DNA from: Nocardioides sp. Root1257
GTDB lineage: Bacteria; Actinomycetota; Actinomycetes; Propionibacteriales; Nocardioidaceae
NCBI RefSeq assembly: GCF_001425175.1
Contig: NZ_LMDV01000008.1
Coordinates: forward strand, 91,363 to 155,362
Direction of reading: 5' to 3'
DNA: 64,000 nucleotides
Of this stretch, positions 1-8,066 are shown piece after piece (position 1 is the stretch's first letter; every line of letters starts with the position of its first letter). The position numbers were made by a program, and so were the translations under genes. Below the pieces are notes generated by a model. The model was given only the letters and a program-made list of their open reading frames with translations. It was not told the origin of the DNA and made no database searches.

Positions 1-242
1 AGGCGTGCGCGATGGTCCTCGGCGAGGCGGTGGCCGGCACCGACCTGGTGTGCCGCTTCTACCAGCAGCCCGGGGAGCTCACGGTGAGCGTCACCGGCAC
101 CGTCGACGGCGCCATCGAGCCCGACGAGGACAGCTTCGCCTGGCAGGTCCTCACGACGCTCGCGACCAGCGCCCGCGCCGACTCGAGCGACTCGACGTTC
201 ACCGTCTCCCTGTCCATGGCGTCCTCGGTGGGGGGACCGTGA
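1..242 (+). CDS. RsbW-like anti-sigma factor (C-terminal part)
   Basis: The gene enters from the left edge, so only about the last 79 residues are visible, in the frame beginning at base 3. The fragment resembles the end of an HATPase_c anti-sigma regulatory factor; a FAWQVLTTLA stretch near the end is the best landmark. It stops 15 bases before a SigB/F-type sigma factor gene, the usual layout in which the kinase-fold anti-sigma factor holds the sigma factor inactive until an anti-anti-sigma protein releases it. The family is inferred from context plus a weak fragment. The ATP-binding motifs lie outside the window. Confidence 0.6.
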   Translation, partial: ACAMVLGEAVAGTDLVCRFYQQPGELTVSVTGTVDGAIEPDEDSFAWQVLTTLATSARADSSDSTFTVSLSMASSVGGP

Positions 243-257
243 CGTCGCTCCAGGAGC

Positions 258-1073
258 ATGGTCACTGACATGACGGTCTCGGACGACGGGCTGGAAGACT
301 CCCTCACCGGGATCGACCTGACCCGACACCGCAGCGCCCAGCTGTTCGTCGCGCTCCGCGACGAGGAGGCGTCCGAGGCGAGCCGCGCCGCAGCGCGCGA
401 GAGCCTGGTGCACCTCCACCTGCCGCTCGTCGAGCACTGCGCCCGCCGGTTCCGCAACCGCGGCGAGCCGCTCGAGGACCTCGTCCAGGTCGGCACCATC
501 GGCCTGATCAAGTCGGTCGACCGCTTCGACACCGACCGCGGCGTCGAGTTCTCGACCTACGCGACGCCGACGATCATCGGTGAGATCAAGCGCTACTTCC
601 GCGACAAGGGCTGGGCGATCCGGGTGCCGCGGCGGCTCCAGGAGCTGCGCATGCAGATCGGTACGGCGAGCGCGGAGCTCACCCAGAGCCTGGGCCGCTC
701 CCCCACGCCGCGCGAGCTCGCCGAGGCGATCGGCTGCACCGTCGAGGAGATCGTCGAGGGCATCGAGTCGAGCAACGCCTACTCCACGCTGTCGCTCGAC
801 GCGAGCGACGACAGCGACGACGGCGCCGCCACCATGCTGGACGCGATCGGGGTCGACGACGAGGGCCTCGAGCACGTCGAGATCCGCGAGTCGATCAAGC
901 CGCTGCTGGACCGCCTGGCACCGCGCGAGAAGAAGATCCTGCTCCTGCGCTTCTTCAAGAACATGACGCAGTCGCAGATCGCCGAGGAGATCGGCGTCTC
1001 CCAGATGCACGTCTCCCGACTGCTCAACCGGACTCTCGAGCAGCTCCGCACCTCGCTCGAGGAGCAGAGCTAG
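258..1073 (+). CDS. SigB/SigF/SigG-family RNA polymerase sigma factor
   Basis: A 271-residue alternative sigma factor of the group 3 SigB/F/G type. Region 2 carries EDLVQVGTIGLIKSVDRFD followed by the stretch FSTYATPTIIGEIKRYFRDK. Region 3 follows RVPRRLQELR, and region 4 ends in a helix-turn-helix with SQIAEEIGVSQMHVSRLL. All core regions are present and the length is normal. AGGAG at 252-256 is too close to ATG 258 and rather far from ATG 270, so the exact start is open. Family members direct general-stress or developmental transcription. Its activity is expected to be gated by the RsbW-like protein just upstream. Confidence 0.9.
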   Translation: MVTDMTVSDDGLEDSLTGIDLTRHRSAQLFVALRDEEASEASRAAARESLVHLHLPLVEHCARRFRNRGEPLEDLVQVGTIGLIKSVDRFDTDRGVEFSTYATPTIIGEIKRYFRDKGWAIRVPRRLQELRMQIGTASAELTQSLGRSPTPRELAEAIGCTVEEIVEGIESSNAYSTLSLDASDDSDDGAATMLDAIGVDDEGLEHVEIRESIKPLLDRLAPREKKILLLRFFKNMTQSQIAEEIGVSQMHVSRLLNRTLEQLRTSLEEQS

Positions 1074-1086
1074 CGGTCTCTCCCGG

Positions 1087-1494
1087 TCAGTCCGGGACCG
1101 AGTTCTGCTCGCCGTCGTCGGCGAGCGCGGCCAGGCTGGCGGGGTGGATGACGCCGACCAGCACGAGCGCGGCGACCACGGCGATGGCGACGGCCACCCC
1201 GGTGGTGTCGCCGCCGCGGAAGCTCCACGCCACGCCGAGGCCGATCAGCTGCGTCAGCACCACCGGGCTCCGCGCCCAGGACTGCCCGCGGACCAGCGAC
1301 CAGGCGCAGAGCAGCAGCCCCGCGCCGTACGCCGCGAAGAAGATGCTCGTGGTCGCACCCATGGCGACCCGGTCGGCGTCGAGGTTGGCGACCTCCAGGA
1401 CGGCGAACGCGAGGAGCAGCAGTCCCTCGACGGCGACCAGCGACGCGGCGACGATCAGCGGCGCCGGGCGGTTGGGGGACGGGCGTAGGCTCAC
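1087..1494 (-). CDS. Small integral membrane protein, unknown function
   Basis: A 135-residue protein beginning at GTG, with four predicted membrane segments: roughly residues 11-33, 45-65, 75-92 and 97-117. It has no recognisable catalytic motif; the C-terminal tail is short and acidic. It lies tail-to-tail with the sigma factor gene (13 bases apart) and divergent from whiB1. It looks like one of the small actinobacterial membrane proteins without assigned function. Reality as a gene is supported by frame length and the regular hydrophobic pattern, and no function is offered. Confidence 0.7.
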   Translation of the reverse strand: MSLRPSPNRPAPLIVAASLVAVEGLLLLAFAVLEVANLDADRVAMGATTSIFFAAYGAGLLLCAWSLVRGQSWARSPVVLTQLIGLGVAWSFRGGDTTGVAVAIAVVAALVLVGVIHPASLAALADDGEQNSVPD

Positions 1495-1715
1495 CCGTGC
1501 AGCCTAGAAGAGCCTGGCAACGACCCCGACGGCAGCCGCCCGCACCACGCGGCTGTGACGGACAAGACCATGTCAAGGGGTTGTTTAACGGTCAAAATGT
1601 TGCCAGTCTTGACGCAGTGCTCGACGACGAGCCGGTTTCGTCATGCCCATGGTGCTGACGGCCGCTACCCACTGTCGACCTCCCCTGATCATCGATGAAA
1701 GAAGGCCCCCGAGCC

Positions 1716-1967
1716 ATGGATTGGCGCCACCGTTCTGCGTGCCTCGACGAGGATCCGGAACTGTTCTTCCCGATCGGCAACACCGGTCCGGCCATCCTCC
1801 AGATCGAGGAGGCCAAGCAGGTGTGCCGACGCTGCGAGGTGCGCGAGCAGTGCCTCGCGTGGGCGCTGGAGGCCGGACAGGACCACGGCGTGTGGGGTGG
1901 CCTGAGCGAGGACGAGCGGCGCGCCCTGAAGCGCCGCAACGCCCGCGCCCGCGTGCGCACGGCCTGA
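1716..1967 (+). CDS. whiB1: WhiB-family Fe-S transcription factor, WhiB1/WblE type
   Basis: An 83-residue protein starting MDWRHRSAC. Cysteines at 9, 37, 40 and 46 match the cluster ligands of Mycobacterium WhiB1, and the GVWGG turn is followed by the basic tail EDERRALKRRNARARVR. WhiB1/WblE proteins carry an oxygen-stable, NO-sensitive 4Fe-4S cluster, bind region 4 of the primary sigma factor and are usually essential. An upstream in-frame ATG at 1695 would add seven residues, but the family start is the MDW methionine at 1716. The gene is monocistronic and converges on the histidine kinase gene. The 220-bp upstream gap probably holds its promoter, which I could not assign. Confidence 0.93.
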   Translation: MDWRHRSACLDEDPELFFPIGNTGPAILQIEEAKQVCRRCEVREQCLAWALEAGQDHGVWGGLSEDERRALKRRNARARVRTA

Positions 1968-1991
1968 GGGACCGACTACCTGAAGGACCGA

Positions 1992-3467
1992 CTACTCGAC
2001 CGGTAGGTCGAGCGCTGCCCGCGTGCCCGCACCGTCGGGCCGGGGTCCCAGCTCCAGCTGGCCGCCGAGCTCGGACTCGACGAGCGTCCGCACGATCGAC
2101 AGGCCCAGGCTGCTCGAGTCGTCCAGGTCGAAGCCGTCCGGGAGGCCGCGCCCGTCGTCGTCCACGGTGACGTGCAGGCGACCGACGAGCCGCTGCGCGC
2201 TGAGCACGATCTGGCCGCTCAGGTCGGCGACGTCGGGGTCGTAGCCGTGCTCCACGGCGTTCTGGAGCAGCTCGGTCAGCACCATCGCCAGCGCTGTCGC
2301 CGACTCGGAGGGCAGCACGCCGAAGGTGCCGGTACGTCGGACCCGCACGCGGCTCCCGAGCGCGCTCACGTCGGTCACCATCCGGCCGAGCGGGTCGATG
2401 ATGTCGTCGAAGTCCACCTGCTCCTCGACCGCCTGGCTGAGGATCTCGTGGACGATGGCGATCGACCCGACCCGGCGCACCGCCTCCTCCAGGGCGAGCC
2501 GGGCCGACTCGTTGTCCATCCGGCGGGCCTGGAGCCGCAGCAGCGCGGCCACGGTCTGGAGGTTGTTCTTCACCCGGTGGTGGATCTCGCGGATCGTGGC
2601 GTCCTTGGTGACCAGCTCGCGGTCGCGCCGGCGCAGGTCGGTGACGTCGCGGACGAGCACCAGCGCGCCGATGTGGTCGCCCTGCGGCCGCAGTGGGATG
2701 GCCCGCACGATCAGGGACACCCCGTCCGTGCCGATCTCGGTGTCGCGGTGGGCGCGGCCGCCGAGCACGGCACTGAGCGTCTCCTCGTCGGGCCGGCGCC
2801 GCGGTGGCACCAGCTCACGGGTCGTCTCCGCGAGGGACAGCCCGGTCAGGTCGCCGGAGAGCCCGAGCCGCCGGAAGACCGAGAGCCCGTTGGGGCTGGC
2901 GTAGACGACGCGGCCGGCCGCGTCGACGCGCAGGAACCCGTCGCCGACGCGCGGGGTGTCGGCGTGGTCGCTGCGCTGGCCGGACGCCGGGAAGTAGCCG
3001 TGGGCGATCATCTGCGTCAGGTCTGCGGCCGACTGCAGGTAGGACAGCTCCAGGCGGCTGGGGGTGCGTACGCCGAGCAGGTTGGTGTTGCGCGCGACCA
3101 CCGCGATCACCCGGCCGGCGCGGCGCACCGGGATGGTCTCCACCCGCACCGGCACGTCGTCGCGCCACTCCGGGTCGCCCTCGCGGACCAGCCGCCCCTC
3201 GGCGTACGCCGCGTCGATCAGGGGCCGCCGGCCGACCGGGACGAAGGTGCCGATCACGTCGTCGATGTAGGCCGTCGGACCGGTCGTCGGCCGCATCTGC
3301 CCGGCCGCCCAGAACCCCTTGCCCTCCCGGTCGGGCAGCCACAGCACCAGGTCGGCGAAGGACAGGTCGGCGATGATCTGCCAGTCCGCCTGGAGCAGCT
3401 GGAGCCACGCGACGTCGTCCGCGTCGAGCTCCGTGTGGCTGCGCACCAGGTCAGTGAGGGAGGGCAC
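1992..3467 (-). CDS. pdtaS: PdtaS-type sensor histidine kinase
   Basis: A 491-residue soluble kinase. An N-terminal GAF-like sensor of about 130 residues is followed by a PAS domain, then an HisKA_2 box EIHHRVKNNLQ with the phospho-accepting His near residue 296, and a C-terminal HATPase. Mycobacterial PdtaS phosphorylates the ANTAR-domain regulator PdtaR, which acts on RNA terminators; no pdtaR lies in this window. GTG 3467 is chosen because residues from PSLTDLVRSHTEL onward align with the family start, and TACCCT sits seven bases upstream as a leaderless -10 box. A longer frame to 3536 would add 23 atypical residues. Confidence 0.87.
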   Translation of the reverse strand: MPSLTDLVRSHTELDADDVAWLQLLQADWQIIADLSFADLVLWLPDREGKGFWAAGQMRPTTGPTAYIDDVIGTFVPVGRRPLIDAAYAEGRLVREGDPEWRDDVPVRVETIPVRRAGRVIAVVARNTNLLGVRTPSRLELSYLQSAADLTQMIAHGYFPASGQRSDHADTPRVGDGFLRVDAAGRVVYASPNGLSVFRRLGLSGDLTGLSLAETTRELVPPRRRPDEETLSAVLGGRAHRDTEIGTDGVSLIVRAIPLRPQGDHIGALVLVRDVTDLRRRDRELVTKDATIREIHHRVKNNLQTVAALLRLQARRMDNESARLALEEAVRRVGSIAIVHEILSQAVEEQVDFDDIIDPLGRMVTDVSALGSRVRVRRTGTFGVLPSESATALAMVLTELLQNAVEHGYDPDVADLSGQIVLSAQRLVGRLHVTVDDDGRGLPDGFDLDDSSSLGLSIVRTLVESELGGQLELGPRPDGAGTRAALDLPVE

Positions 3468-3474
3468 GGTCGCA

Positions 3475-3480
3475 AGGGTA
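3475..3480 (-). promoter_or_regulatory. Leaderless -10 box of pdtaS
   Basis: TACCCT on the minus strand, seven bases before GTG 3467, fits the actinobacterial TAnnnT -10 and would place the transcript start at or next to the start codon. No convincing -35 is visible. Confidence 0.45.
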
Positions 3481-3534
3481 GAACCGGCGGGACCGGCACT
3501 GGACGTCAGACCAGGCTTTGGCAGGATGGCCCCC

Positions 3535-4386
3535 ATGTCCGGGTCATACTGGCGGAACGTTCACGCCGAGGGTCTCGCGGTCCCCTCCGACCGCCCGCTC
3601 CACGAGCTGACCGCTGAGCTCACCCGGATGCTCGGGGACCCCGACCCGGCCCTGCGCGACGGCACGGCGTACCCCGCCCTGATGACCTGGATCGAGCGCG
3701 GGGTGTACGACGACCTGCTCGCCGGGCTCGGCGACGGGATGGCCGCCGGGCTGCTGGTGGGCATCGGCGAGCGCGACACCGACAGCGTCTTCCGCCGCAG
3801 CTTCTCGGCCCTCGTGCTGGGCGAGTGCATCGCCCGCGACAACCGGCGACCGCTGCTGCCGGGCGGCAAGATCCTGGAGTGGGGCGACCGGCTGACGACC
3901 TGGCTGCTGCGCGAGCGGGACCTGCGCGGCTTCGTCCCCGGCAAGGGCTGGGCGCACGCCGTCTCGCACGCGGCCGACACGATGGCGATCCTGGCCCACT
4001 CGCCGCACCTGGCCACCCCCGAGCTGACCGTGCTCCTCGACGTCATCGCCGACCGGCTGCTGCTGCCGGTCGACCGTCTCTTCAGCAGCGGAGAGGCCGA
4101 CCGGCTGGCCTTCGCGACGGTGGCGATCCTGCGCCGCAACGTGGTGCCGCTGCGCGTCCTCGAGCCCTGGATCGCGCGGATCGCCGCAGCCGCCGGCACC
4201 CGCTCGACCTACGACGACCGGGACCCCTACCTCGCCGGCGGCAACGCCGAGGCGTTCCTGCGCGCGCTCTACCTGCAGCTGTCGCTGGGTGCCCGCCCGC
4301 CTCAGGTGCGCTCCGACCTGCTGCTCGTCGTGGTGGACGCACTCAAGGGCACCAACCACGCCTACCTGGTCACTACTGGGGAGTGA
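3535..4386 (+). CDS. DUF2785-type protein
   Basis: A 283-residue soluble protein beginning MSGSYWRNV. It is mostly helical in character and resembles the DUF2785 family, which has no established function. Recurrent short motifs include GKGWAHAVSHAADT in the middle, a good family landmark, and GGNAEAFLRALYLQLSLG near the end. There is no signal peptide or membrane segment. The gene is divergent from pdtaS, and CAGGAT lies seven bases before the start, a possible weak leaderless -10. Assignment to DUF2785 is by recall of the motif; no function can be given. Confidence 0.75.
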   Translation: MSGSYWRNVHAEGLAVPSDRPLHELTAELTRMLGDPDPALRDGTAYPALMTWIERGVYDDLLAGLGDGMAAGLLVGIGERDTDSVFRRSFSALVLGECIARDNRRPLLPGGKILEWGDRLTTWLLRERDLRGFVPGKGWAHAVSHAADTMAILAHSPHLATPELTVLLDVIADRLLLPVDRLFSSGEADRLAFATVAILRRNVVPLRVLEPWIARIAAAAGTRSTYDDRDPYLAGGNAEAFLRALYLQLSLGARPPQVRSDLLLVVVDALKGTNHAYLVTTGE

Positions 4387-4397
4387 CTACGGGTGAG

Positions 4398-4403
4398 TAA
4401 CGT
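4398..4403 (+). promoter_or_regulatory. Leaderless -10 box of the ALS-like gene
   Basis: TAACGT six bases before ATG 4410, just after the stop of the preceding gene. It fits TAnnnT spacing for a leaderless transcript, so the downstream cluster may have its own promoter. Confidence 0.45.
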
Positions 4404-4409
4404 TCGGGC

Positions 4410-6038
4410 ATGCCCGAAACCGAACTGACCGGCCACGCCGGCGAGCTCGCCGTCGCCGTCGCCCGCGCCCACGGCGTGGAGACGATGTTCACGCTCTCCG
4501 GTGCGCACGTCTTCCCGATGTACGACGGGGCGGTCAAGGCCGCGGACCCGATCACGCTGCTCGACGTACGCCACGAGCAGACGGCGGCCTTCGCCGCCGA
4601 GGCGACCGGCAAGCTGACCCGGGTGCCCGGACTGGCCGTGCTGACCGCCGGTCCCGGCGTGACCAACGGTCTGAGCGCGGTCGCACAGGCGCAGTTCGCG
4701 GGCTCGCCGATGGTCGTCGTCGGCGGCCGCGCGCCGCAGGGCCGGTGGGGCACCGGCGCCCTCCAGGAGCTCGACCAGCCGCCGATCTTCGCGCCCGTCT
4801 CCAAGCTCGCGCGCACCATCCCGACCGCCGGCGAGGTGCTTGACGGCATGCACGACGCGTTCGTCACCGCGGGCTCCTCGCACCGCGGGCCGGTCTTCGT
4901 CGACGTCCCCATGGACGAGCTCTTCAACAGCGCCACTGGCACGGTGCCGACAATCGGGCCGCTGCGCGGTGCCGACCCGGACCCCGACGCGGTGACCGCG
5001 ATCGCCGGGCTGCTCGCCGCGGCGAGCCGGCCGGTGCTGATCCTCGGCACCGACGTGTGGGCCGACCACGCGGAGGAGGCGGCGCTGCGCTTCGTCGAGT
5101 CCGCCGGTGTCCCCACGATCACCAACGGCATGGGCCGCGGCGTCGTGCCAGGAGGCCACCCGCTGCTGGTCACCAAGGCGCGCAGCCAGGCGCTGAAGGG
5201 CGCCGACCTGGTGGTCGTCGTCGGCACGCCCCTGGACTTCCGGCTCGGGTACGGCGTCTTCGGCGAGGCGCGCGTCGTGCACGTCGCCGACTCCCCCGGC
5301 CAGGTGTCGACGCATGCCGAGCTCGCGGGCTCCGTGTCGGGCGACCTGTCCTCGGTCTTCGACGGGCTGCTCGCCGCCCTGGGCGGCCACGACTGGTCGA
5401 CGTGGGTCGTCGACCTGCAGGCCGGCGTCGCTGCTGCGATCGAGCGCGATGCCGCACTGCTCGGCGCCGAGGCCGACCCGATCCACCCCGCCCGCATCTA
5501 CGGCGAGCTGCTGCCCCGGCTCGCCGAGGACGCGGTCGTGATCGGCGACGGCGGCGACTTCGTCAGCTTCGCCGGCAAGTTCGTCGAGCCGAAGCGGCCC
5601 GGCGGCTGGCTCGACCCCGGGCCCTACGGGTGCCTCGGTGCCGGGCTCGGCGCCGCCATCGCCGCTCGGATCGCCCGACCCTCCTCGCAGGTCGTGCTGC
5701 TCCTCGGCGACGGCGCCGCCGGCTTCTCGCTGATGGACGTCGACACCCTGGTCCGGCACAACCTGCCGGTCGTCATGGTGATGGGCAACAACTCCGCCTG
5801 GGGCCTGGAGAAGGGCCCGATGCAGATGCTCTACGGCTACGACGTGATCGCCGACCTCGCCCCGCGCACGGCGTACGACGAGGTCGTGCGCGCGCTCGGC
5901 GGCGCCGGCGAGACGGTGACCGACCCCCGCCAGATCGGCCCGGCCCTGGACCGCGCCTTCGCCTCGGGCGTGCCCTACCTGGTCAACGTGATCACCGACG
6001 TCGAGGCCGTCTACCCGCGGGCCAGCTTCGGTGTCTGA
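4410..6038 (+). CDS. Thiamine-diphosphate enzyme, acetolactate-synthase-like (IlvG type)
   Basis: A 542-residue enzyme of the ThDP/acetolactate synthase large-subunit superfamily. The N-terminal Pyr domain has the catalytic Glu in RHEQTAAFAAE, followed by TAGPGVTNGLSAV. The C-terminal PP domain has the GDG...NN cofactor motif (GDGAAGFSLMDVD through MGNNSAW). It resembles mycobacterial IlvG rather than the IlvB that pairs with IlvN; no small regulatory subunit gene lies nearby. It could make acetolactate or act on another 2-oxoacid or oxalyl-type substrate. The gene overlaps the following GNAT gene by 8 bases, so the two are probably translated together. Confidence 0.82.
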   Translation: MPETELTGHAGELAVAVARAHGVETMFTLSGAHVFPMYDGAVKAADPITLLDVRHEQTAAFAAEATGKLTRVPGLAVLTAGPGVTNGLSAVAQAQFAGSPMVVVGGRAPQGRWGTGALQELDQPPIFAPVSKLARTIPTAGEVLDGMHDAFVTAGSSHRGPVFVDVPMDELFNSATGTVPTIGPLRGADPDPDAVTAIAGLLAAASRPVLILGTDVWADHAEEAALRFVESAGVPTITNGMGRGVVPGGHPLLVTKARSQALKGADLVVVVGTPLDFRLGYGVFGEARVVHVADSPGQVSTHAELAGSVSGDLSSVFDGLLAALGGHDWSTWVVDLQAGVAAAIERDAALLGAEADPIHPARIYGELLPRLAEDAVVIGDGGDFVSFAGKFVEPKRPGGWLDPGPYGCLGAGLGAAIAARIARPSSQVVLLLGDGAAGFSLMDVDTLVRHNLPVVMVMGNNSAWGLEKGPMQMLYGYDVIADLAPRTAYDEVVRALGGAGETVTDPRQIGPALDRAFASGVPYLVNVITDVEAVYPRASFGV

Positions 6039-6528
6039 GCGCCACGCCGTCGCGGTCCGGCGCGCCCGGCCCGAGGACCTCGAGGCGGTCGGCGAGATCA
6101 CGGTGGCGGCGTACGCGGAGTTCACCGAGGGCCCCGAGGACGGCTACATCGCCCTGCTGGGCGACGCCGCCCGGCGCGACCGCGAGGCCGAGCTGTGGGT
6201 CGCGGAGATCGACGGCGTCGTGGTCGGCAGCGTGACCATCGCGCCGCTCGGCTCGGCGTGGCGCGAGATCGCCGCGGACGACGAGGGTGAGTTCCGGATG
6301 CTGTCGGTCTCCCCGACCGCGCGCAGGCGCGGCGTGGGCGACGCGCTCGCGCGCCTGGTCGACGACCACTTCCGCGACCTCGGGTGTCGCGGCATCGTGC
6401 TGTCCAGCCTCGCGCAGATGACCTCGGCGCACCGGATCTACGAGCGGCTGGGCTACCACCGGGTGCCCGAGCGGGACTGGTCACCGGCTCCCGGCGTCGA
6501 CCTGCTCGCCTTCGCGAAGGAGCTGTAG
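6031..6528 (+). CDS. GNAT-family N-acetyltransferase
   Basis: A 165-residue single-domain GNAT protein starting at GTG 6031, inside the end of the ALS-like gene. The acetyl-CoA-binding motif A is the stretch RMLSVSPTARRRGVGDALA (about residues 90-108), and a typical C-terminal IYERLGYHRVPERDW motif follows. The substrate cannot be deduced. The 8-base overlap upstream and the 1-base overlap with the next gene indicate an operon of the ThDP enzyme, this acetyltransferase and a thioesterase-fold protein. Confidence 0.85.
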   Translation: MSERHAVAVRRARPEDLEAVGEITVAAYAEFTEGPEDGYIALLGDAARRDREAELWVAEIDGVVVGSVTIAPLGSAWREIAADDEGEFRMLSVSPTARRRGVGDALARLVDDHFRDLGCRGIVLSSLAQMTSAHRIYERLGYHRVPERDWSPAPGVDLLAFAKEL

Positions 6529-6911
6529 TGGACGCGACCCTGAGCTTCACGGTCACCGACGAGGACACCGCGATCGCCGTCGGCTCCGGCTCGCTGCCGG
6601 TGCTGGGCACGCCGCGGCTGCTGGCGTGGTGCGAGGCGGCGACCTGCGCCGCGATCGAGCCGTCGCTCCCGGCCGGGGCGACGAGCGTCGGCACCCGCGT
6701 CGAGCTGGAGCACCTGGCTGCCAGCGCGGTCGGGCAGCAGGTCGAGGTGACCGCCTCCTCGACGTACGTCGACGGACGGCTGCACCGCTTCACCGTCGCC
6801 GCCCGCAACCTGGTGGACGGTGCGGGCGGGAAGGTCGTCGCCACCGGCGAGGTCACCCGCGTCGTCGTCGACGTCGAGCGGTTCCTGAGCCGGATTTCAC
6901 CTCAGCCCTGA
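6528..6911 (+). CDS. FlK-like hotdog thioesterase
   Basis: A 127-residue protein of the hotdog fold, starting at GTG 6528, whose first base is the last base of the preceding stop. It resembles fluoroacetyl-CoA-specific thioesterase FlK and the wider thioesterase-like family: LGTPRLLAWCEAA provides the Thr and Glu positions, and ELEHLAAS the His used in that family. It probably hydrolyses a small acyl-CoA. The natural substrate is unknown, and specificity for fluoroacetyl-CoA should not be assumed. It is the third gene of the ThDP enzyme operon. Confidence 0.78.
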   Translation: MDATLSFTVTDEDTAIAVGSGSLPVLGTPRLLAWCEAATCAAIEPSLPAGATSVGTRVELEHLAASAVGQQVEVTASSTYVDGRLHRFTVAARNLVDGAGGKVVATGEVTRVVVDVERFLSRISPQP

Positions 6912-6970
6912 CGTTTGAGAGGATGGTCGTTGGCCCCCGGGCCAGACTCGTCTCGATCAGGAGGAACACC

Positions 6971-7045
6971 ATGGGCAAGACCGGCCGCAAGCGCCGCGCT
7001 CGCAAGAAGAAGGGCGCGAACCACGGCAAGCGCCCCAACGCCTGA
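6971..7045 (+). CDS. bL37: 50S ribosomal protein bL37 (24 residues)
   Basis: A 24-residue, extremely basic peptide: MGKTGRKRRARKKK, then GANHGKRPNA. The ANHGKRPN tail is the signature of bL37, the short actinobacterial ribosomal protein first placed on the 50S subunit in mycobacterial cryo-EM structures, which is also 24 residues. A strong Shine-Dalgarno AGGAGG at 6959-6964 lies six bases before the ATG, unusual in this leaderless-rich window and fitting a highly expressed gene. A strong hairpin terminator follows at 7063-7092. The gene is easily missed by gene callers. Confidence 0.88.
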   Translation: MGKTGRKRRARKKKGANHGKRPNA

Positions 7046-7062
7046 GCGCAGCATCATCGACT

Positions 7063-7092
7063 GATCCCTCGAACCGCCCGGTTCGGGGGATC
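7063..7092 (+). terminator. Intrinsic terminator after bL37
   Basis: Arms GATCCCTCGAACCG and CGGTTCGGGGGATC pair over 14 bp with one G-T wobble and a minimal loop, followed by TCTTTC. It is one of the clearest rho-independent-type hairpins in the window, placed 18 bases after the bL37 stop. Confidence 0.8.
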
Positions 7093-7125
7093 TTTCGCAT
7101 CTCCGGGGTGCGACATGGTGGCGCC

Positions 7126-7368
7126 ATGGTGGTCCTCGTCCCTCGACAGATCCGGATGACCGGCATGACCGGGTCGGTCCCCTACTACGGTGGCCGCTTC
7201 ACGCCCCGCCAGGCGTACGCCGCGTCGCACCCGCCGCCGCGGGCACCGGCCGCACCGCCGCCGGCGGACCCTCAGGCGAGCCTGGCCGCGCTCGACCGGC
7301 TGCTGGCCGAGGGTGTCATCACCGCGCAGGAGCACGACGACCTGCGCGCCCGAATCGCAGGCCGATGA
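7126..7368 (+). CDS. SHOCT-domain small protein
   Basis: An 80-residue protein if started at ATG 7126; GTG 7108 and ATG 7156 are other possible starts. The middle is a Pro/Ala-rich linker. The last 30 residues, ASLAALDRLLAEGVITAQEHDD and the closing basic tail, are a typical SHOCT (short C-terminal) domain, a helical hairpin found at the ends of many unrelated actinobacterial proteins and thought to mediate oligomerisation or binding. It overlaps the next gene by ATGA, so the two are cotranslated. Confidence 0.72.
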   Translation: MVVLVPRQIRMTGMTGSVPYYGGRFTPRQAYAASHPPPRAPAAPPPADPQASLAALDRLLAEGVITAQEHDDLRARIAGR

Positions 7369-7769
7369 GCGCTCCCGTGCAGGTCCTCGTCGTCGGCTTC
7401 GAGGAGCCGTCGTTCTCCGGAGCCGTGGTCGCGGAGCTGGACCGGCTGCGCGACGCCGGCGTGGTCCGGCTCGTCGACGTCCTGCTGGTGCGCCGGGACG
7501 AGGACGGCACGTTCGACACCCTTCCGGCTCCGGAGGGAGCAGACCCGGGACTCGGCGAGATCGTCGCGAGGGTCCTCGGCACCGAGGACGGCGACACCGT
7601 CGACGGCGCGTCCTGGTCGCTCAGTGACGCCGTGCCACCGGGCGGCCTGGCCGCTGTCGCGCTCCTGGAGCACCTGTGGGCGGAGCCGCTGGTCGGCGCG
7701 ATCAGCGCCGCAGGGGGCCAGCCGCTCGCCGAGCTCTGGCTCCCACCCGAGGACCGGGCTCGTCTCTAG
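7365..7769 (+). CDS. DUF6325/DUF1269-like protein
   Basis: A 134-residue acidic protein with an N-terminal ferredoxin-like pattern (VQVLVVGFEEPSFSG, then LVDVLLVRRDEDG), resembling the DUF6325/DUF1269 proteins usually coupled to SHOCT proteins in actinomycetes. The ATGA overlap with the upstream SHOCT gene matches that pairing. Family members are described only as membrane-associated or stress-linked proteins of unknown role. No membrane segment is evident, although the Gly/Ala-rich part around residues 90-120 is moderately hydrophobic. Confidence 0.7.
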   Translation: MSAPVQVLVVGFEEPSFSGAVVAELDRLRDAGVVRLVDVLLVRRDEDGTFDTLPAPEGADPGLGEIVARVLGTEDGDTVDGASWSLSDAVPPGGLAAVALLEHLWAEPLVGAISAAGGQPLAELWLPPEDRARL

Positions 7770-7772
7770 GGA

Positions 7773-8066
7773 TCAGCCCTCGGTGACCTGGATCTGGACC
7801 TGGACCTCGCGGATCCGGAAGAGCACCCGCTCGCGCAGGTCGTCGGGCGCCACCTCGGCGCAGGAGCGCGCGACCACCGACTTCACGGTGCGCTGCAGGT
7901 CGTACTTCTCCAGGCACGGGTTGCAGGTGTCGAGGTGCACGCGGACCGCGGAGCAGTCCGCCTCGTCGAGCTCGTTGTCGATGAAGTAGACGATCCGGTC
8001 GAGGAACTCGGCGCAGTCGGCTGCCGACGGCTCGCTGCCCGTCGGGTGCGGGTGGTCGTGGCTCAT
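7773..8066 (-). CDS. rsrA: Mycothiol-system anti-sigma factor RsrA
   Basis: A 97-residue zinc-binding, redox-sensitive anti-sigma factor. Cys18, His44, Cys48 and Cys51 have exactly the spacing of the Streptomyces RsrA ligands Cys11, His37, Cys41 and Cys44 (HLDTCNPC core). In the family, oxidation of these thiols releases zinc and frees SigR. The gene overlaps the end of sigR by 4 bases (ATGA), so regulator and sigma factor are made together. The His-rich N-terminus (MSHDHPHP) may add metal-binding capacity, which is an inference. Confidence 0.95.
   Translation of the reverse strand: MSHDHPHPTGSEPSAADCAEFLDRIVYFIDNELDEADCSAVRVHLDTCNPCLEKYDLQRTVKSVVARSCAEVAPDDLRERVLFRIREVQVQIQVTEG

Noticed and set aside
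1995..2012. Terminator hairpin CTCGACC-GGTA-GGTCGAG
   Set aside because: It lies wholly within the pdtaS coding end and is too short to separate from chance, though it may act on whiB1.
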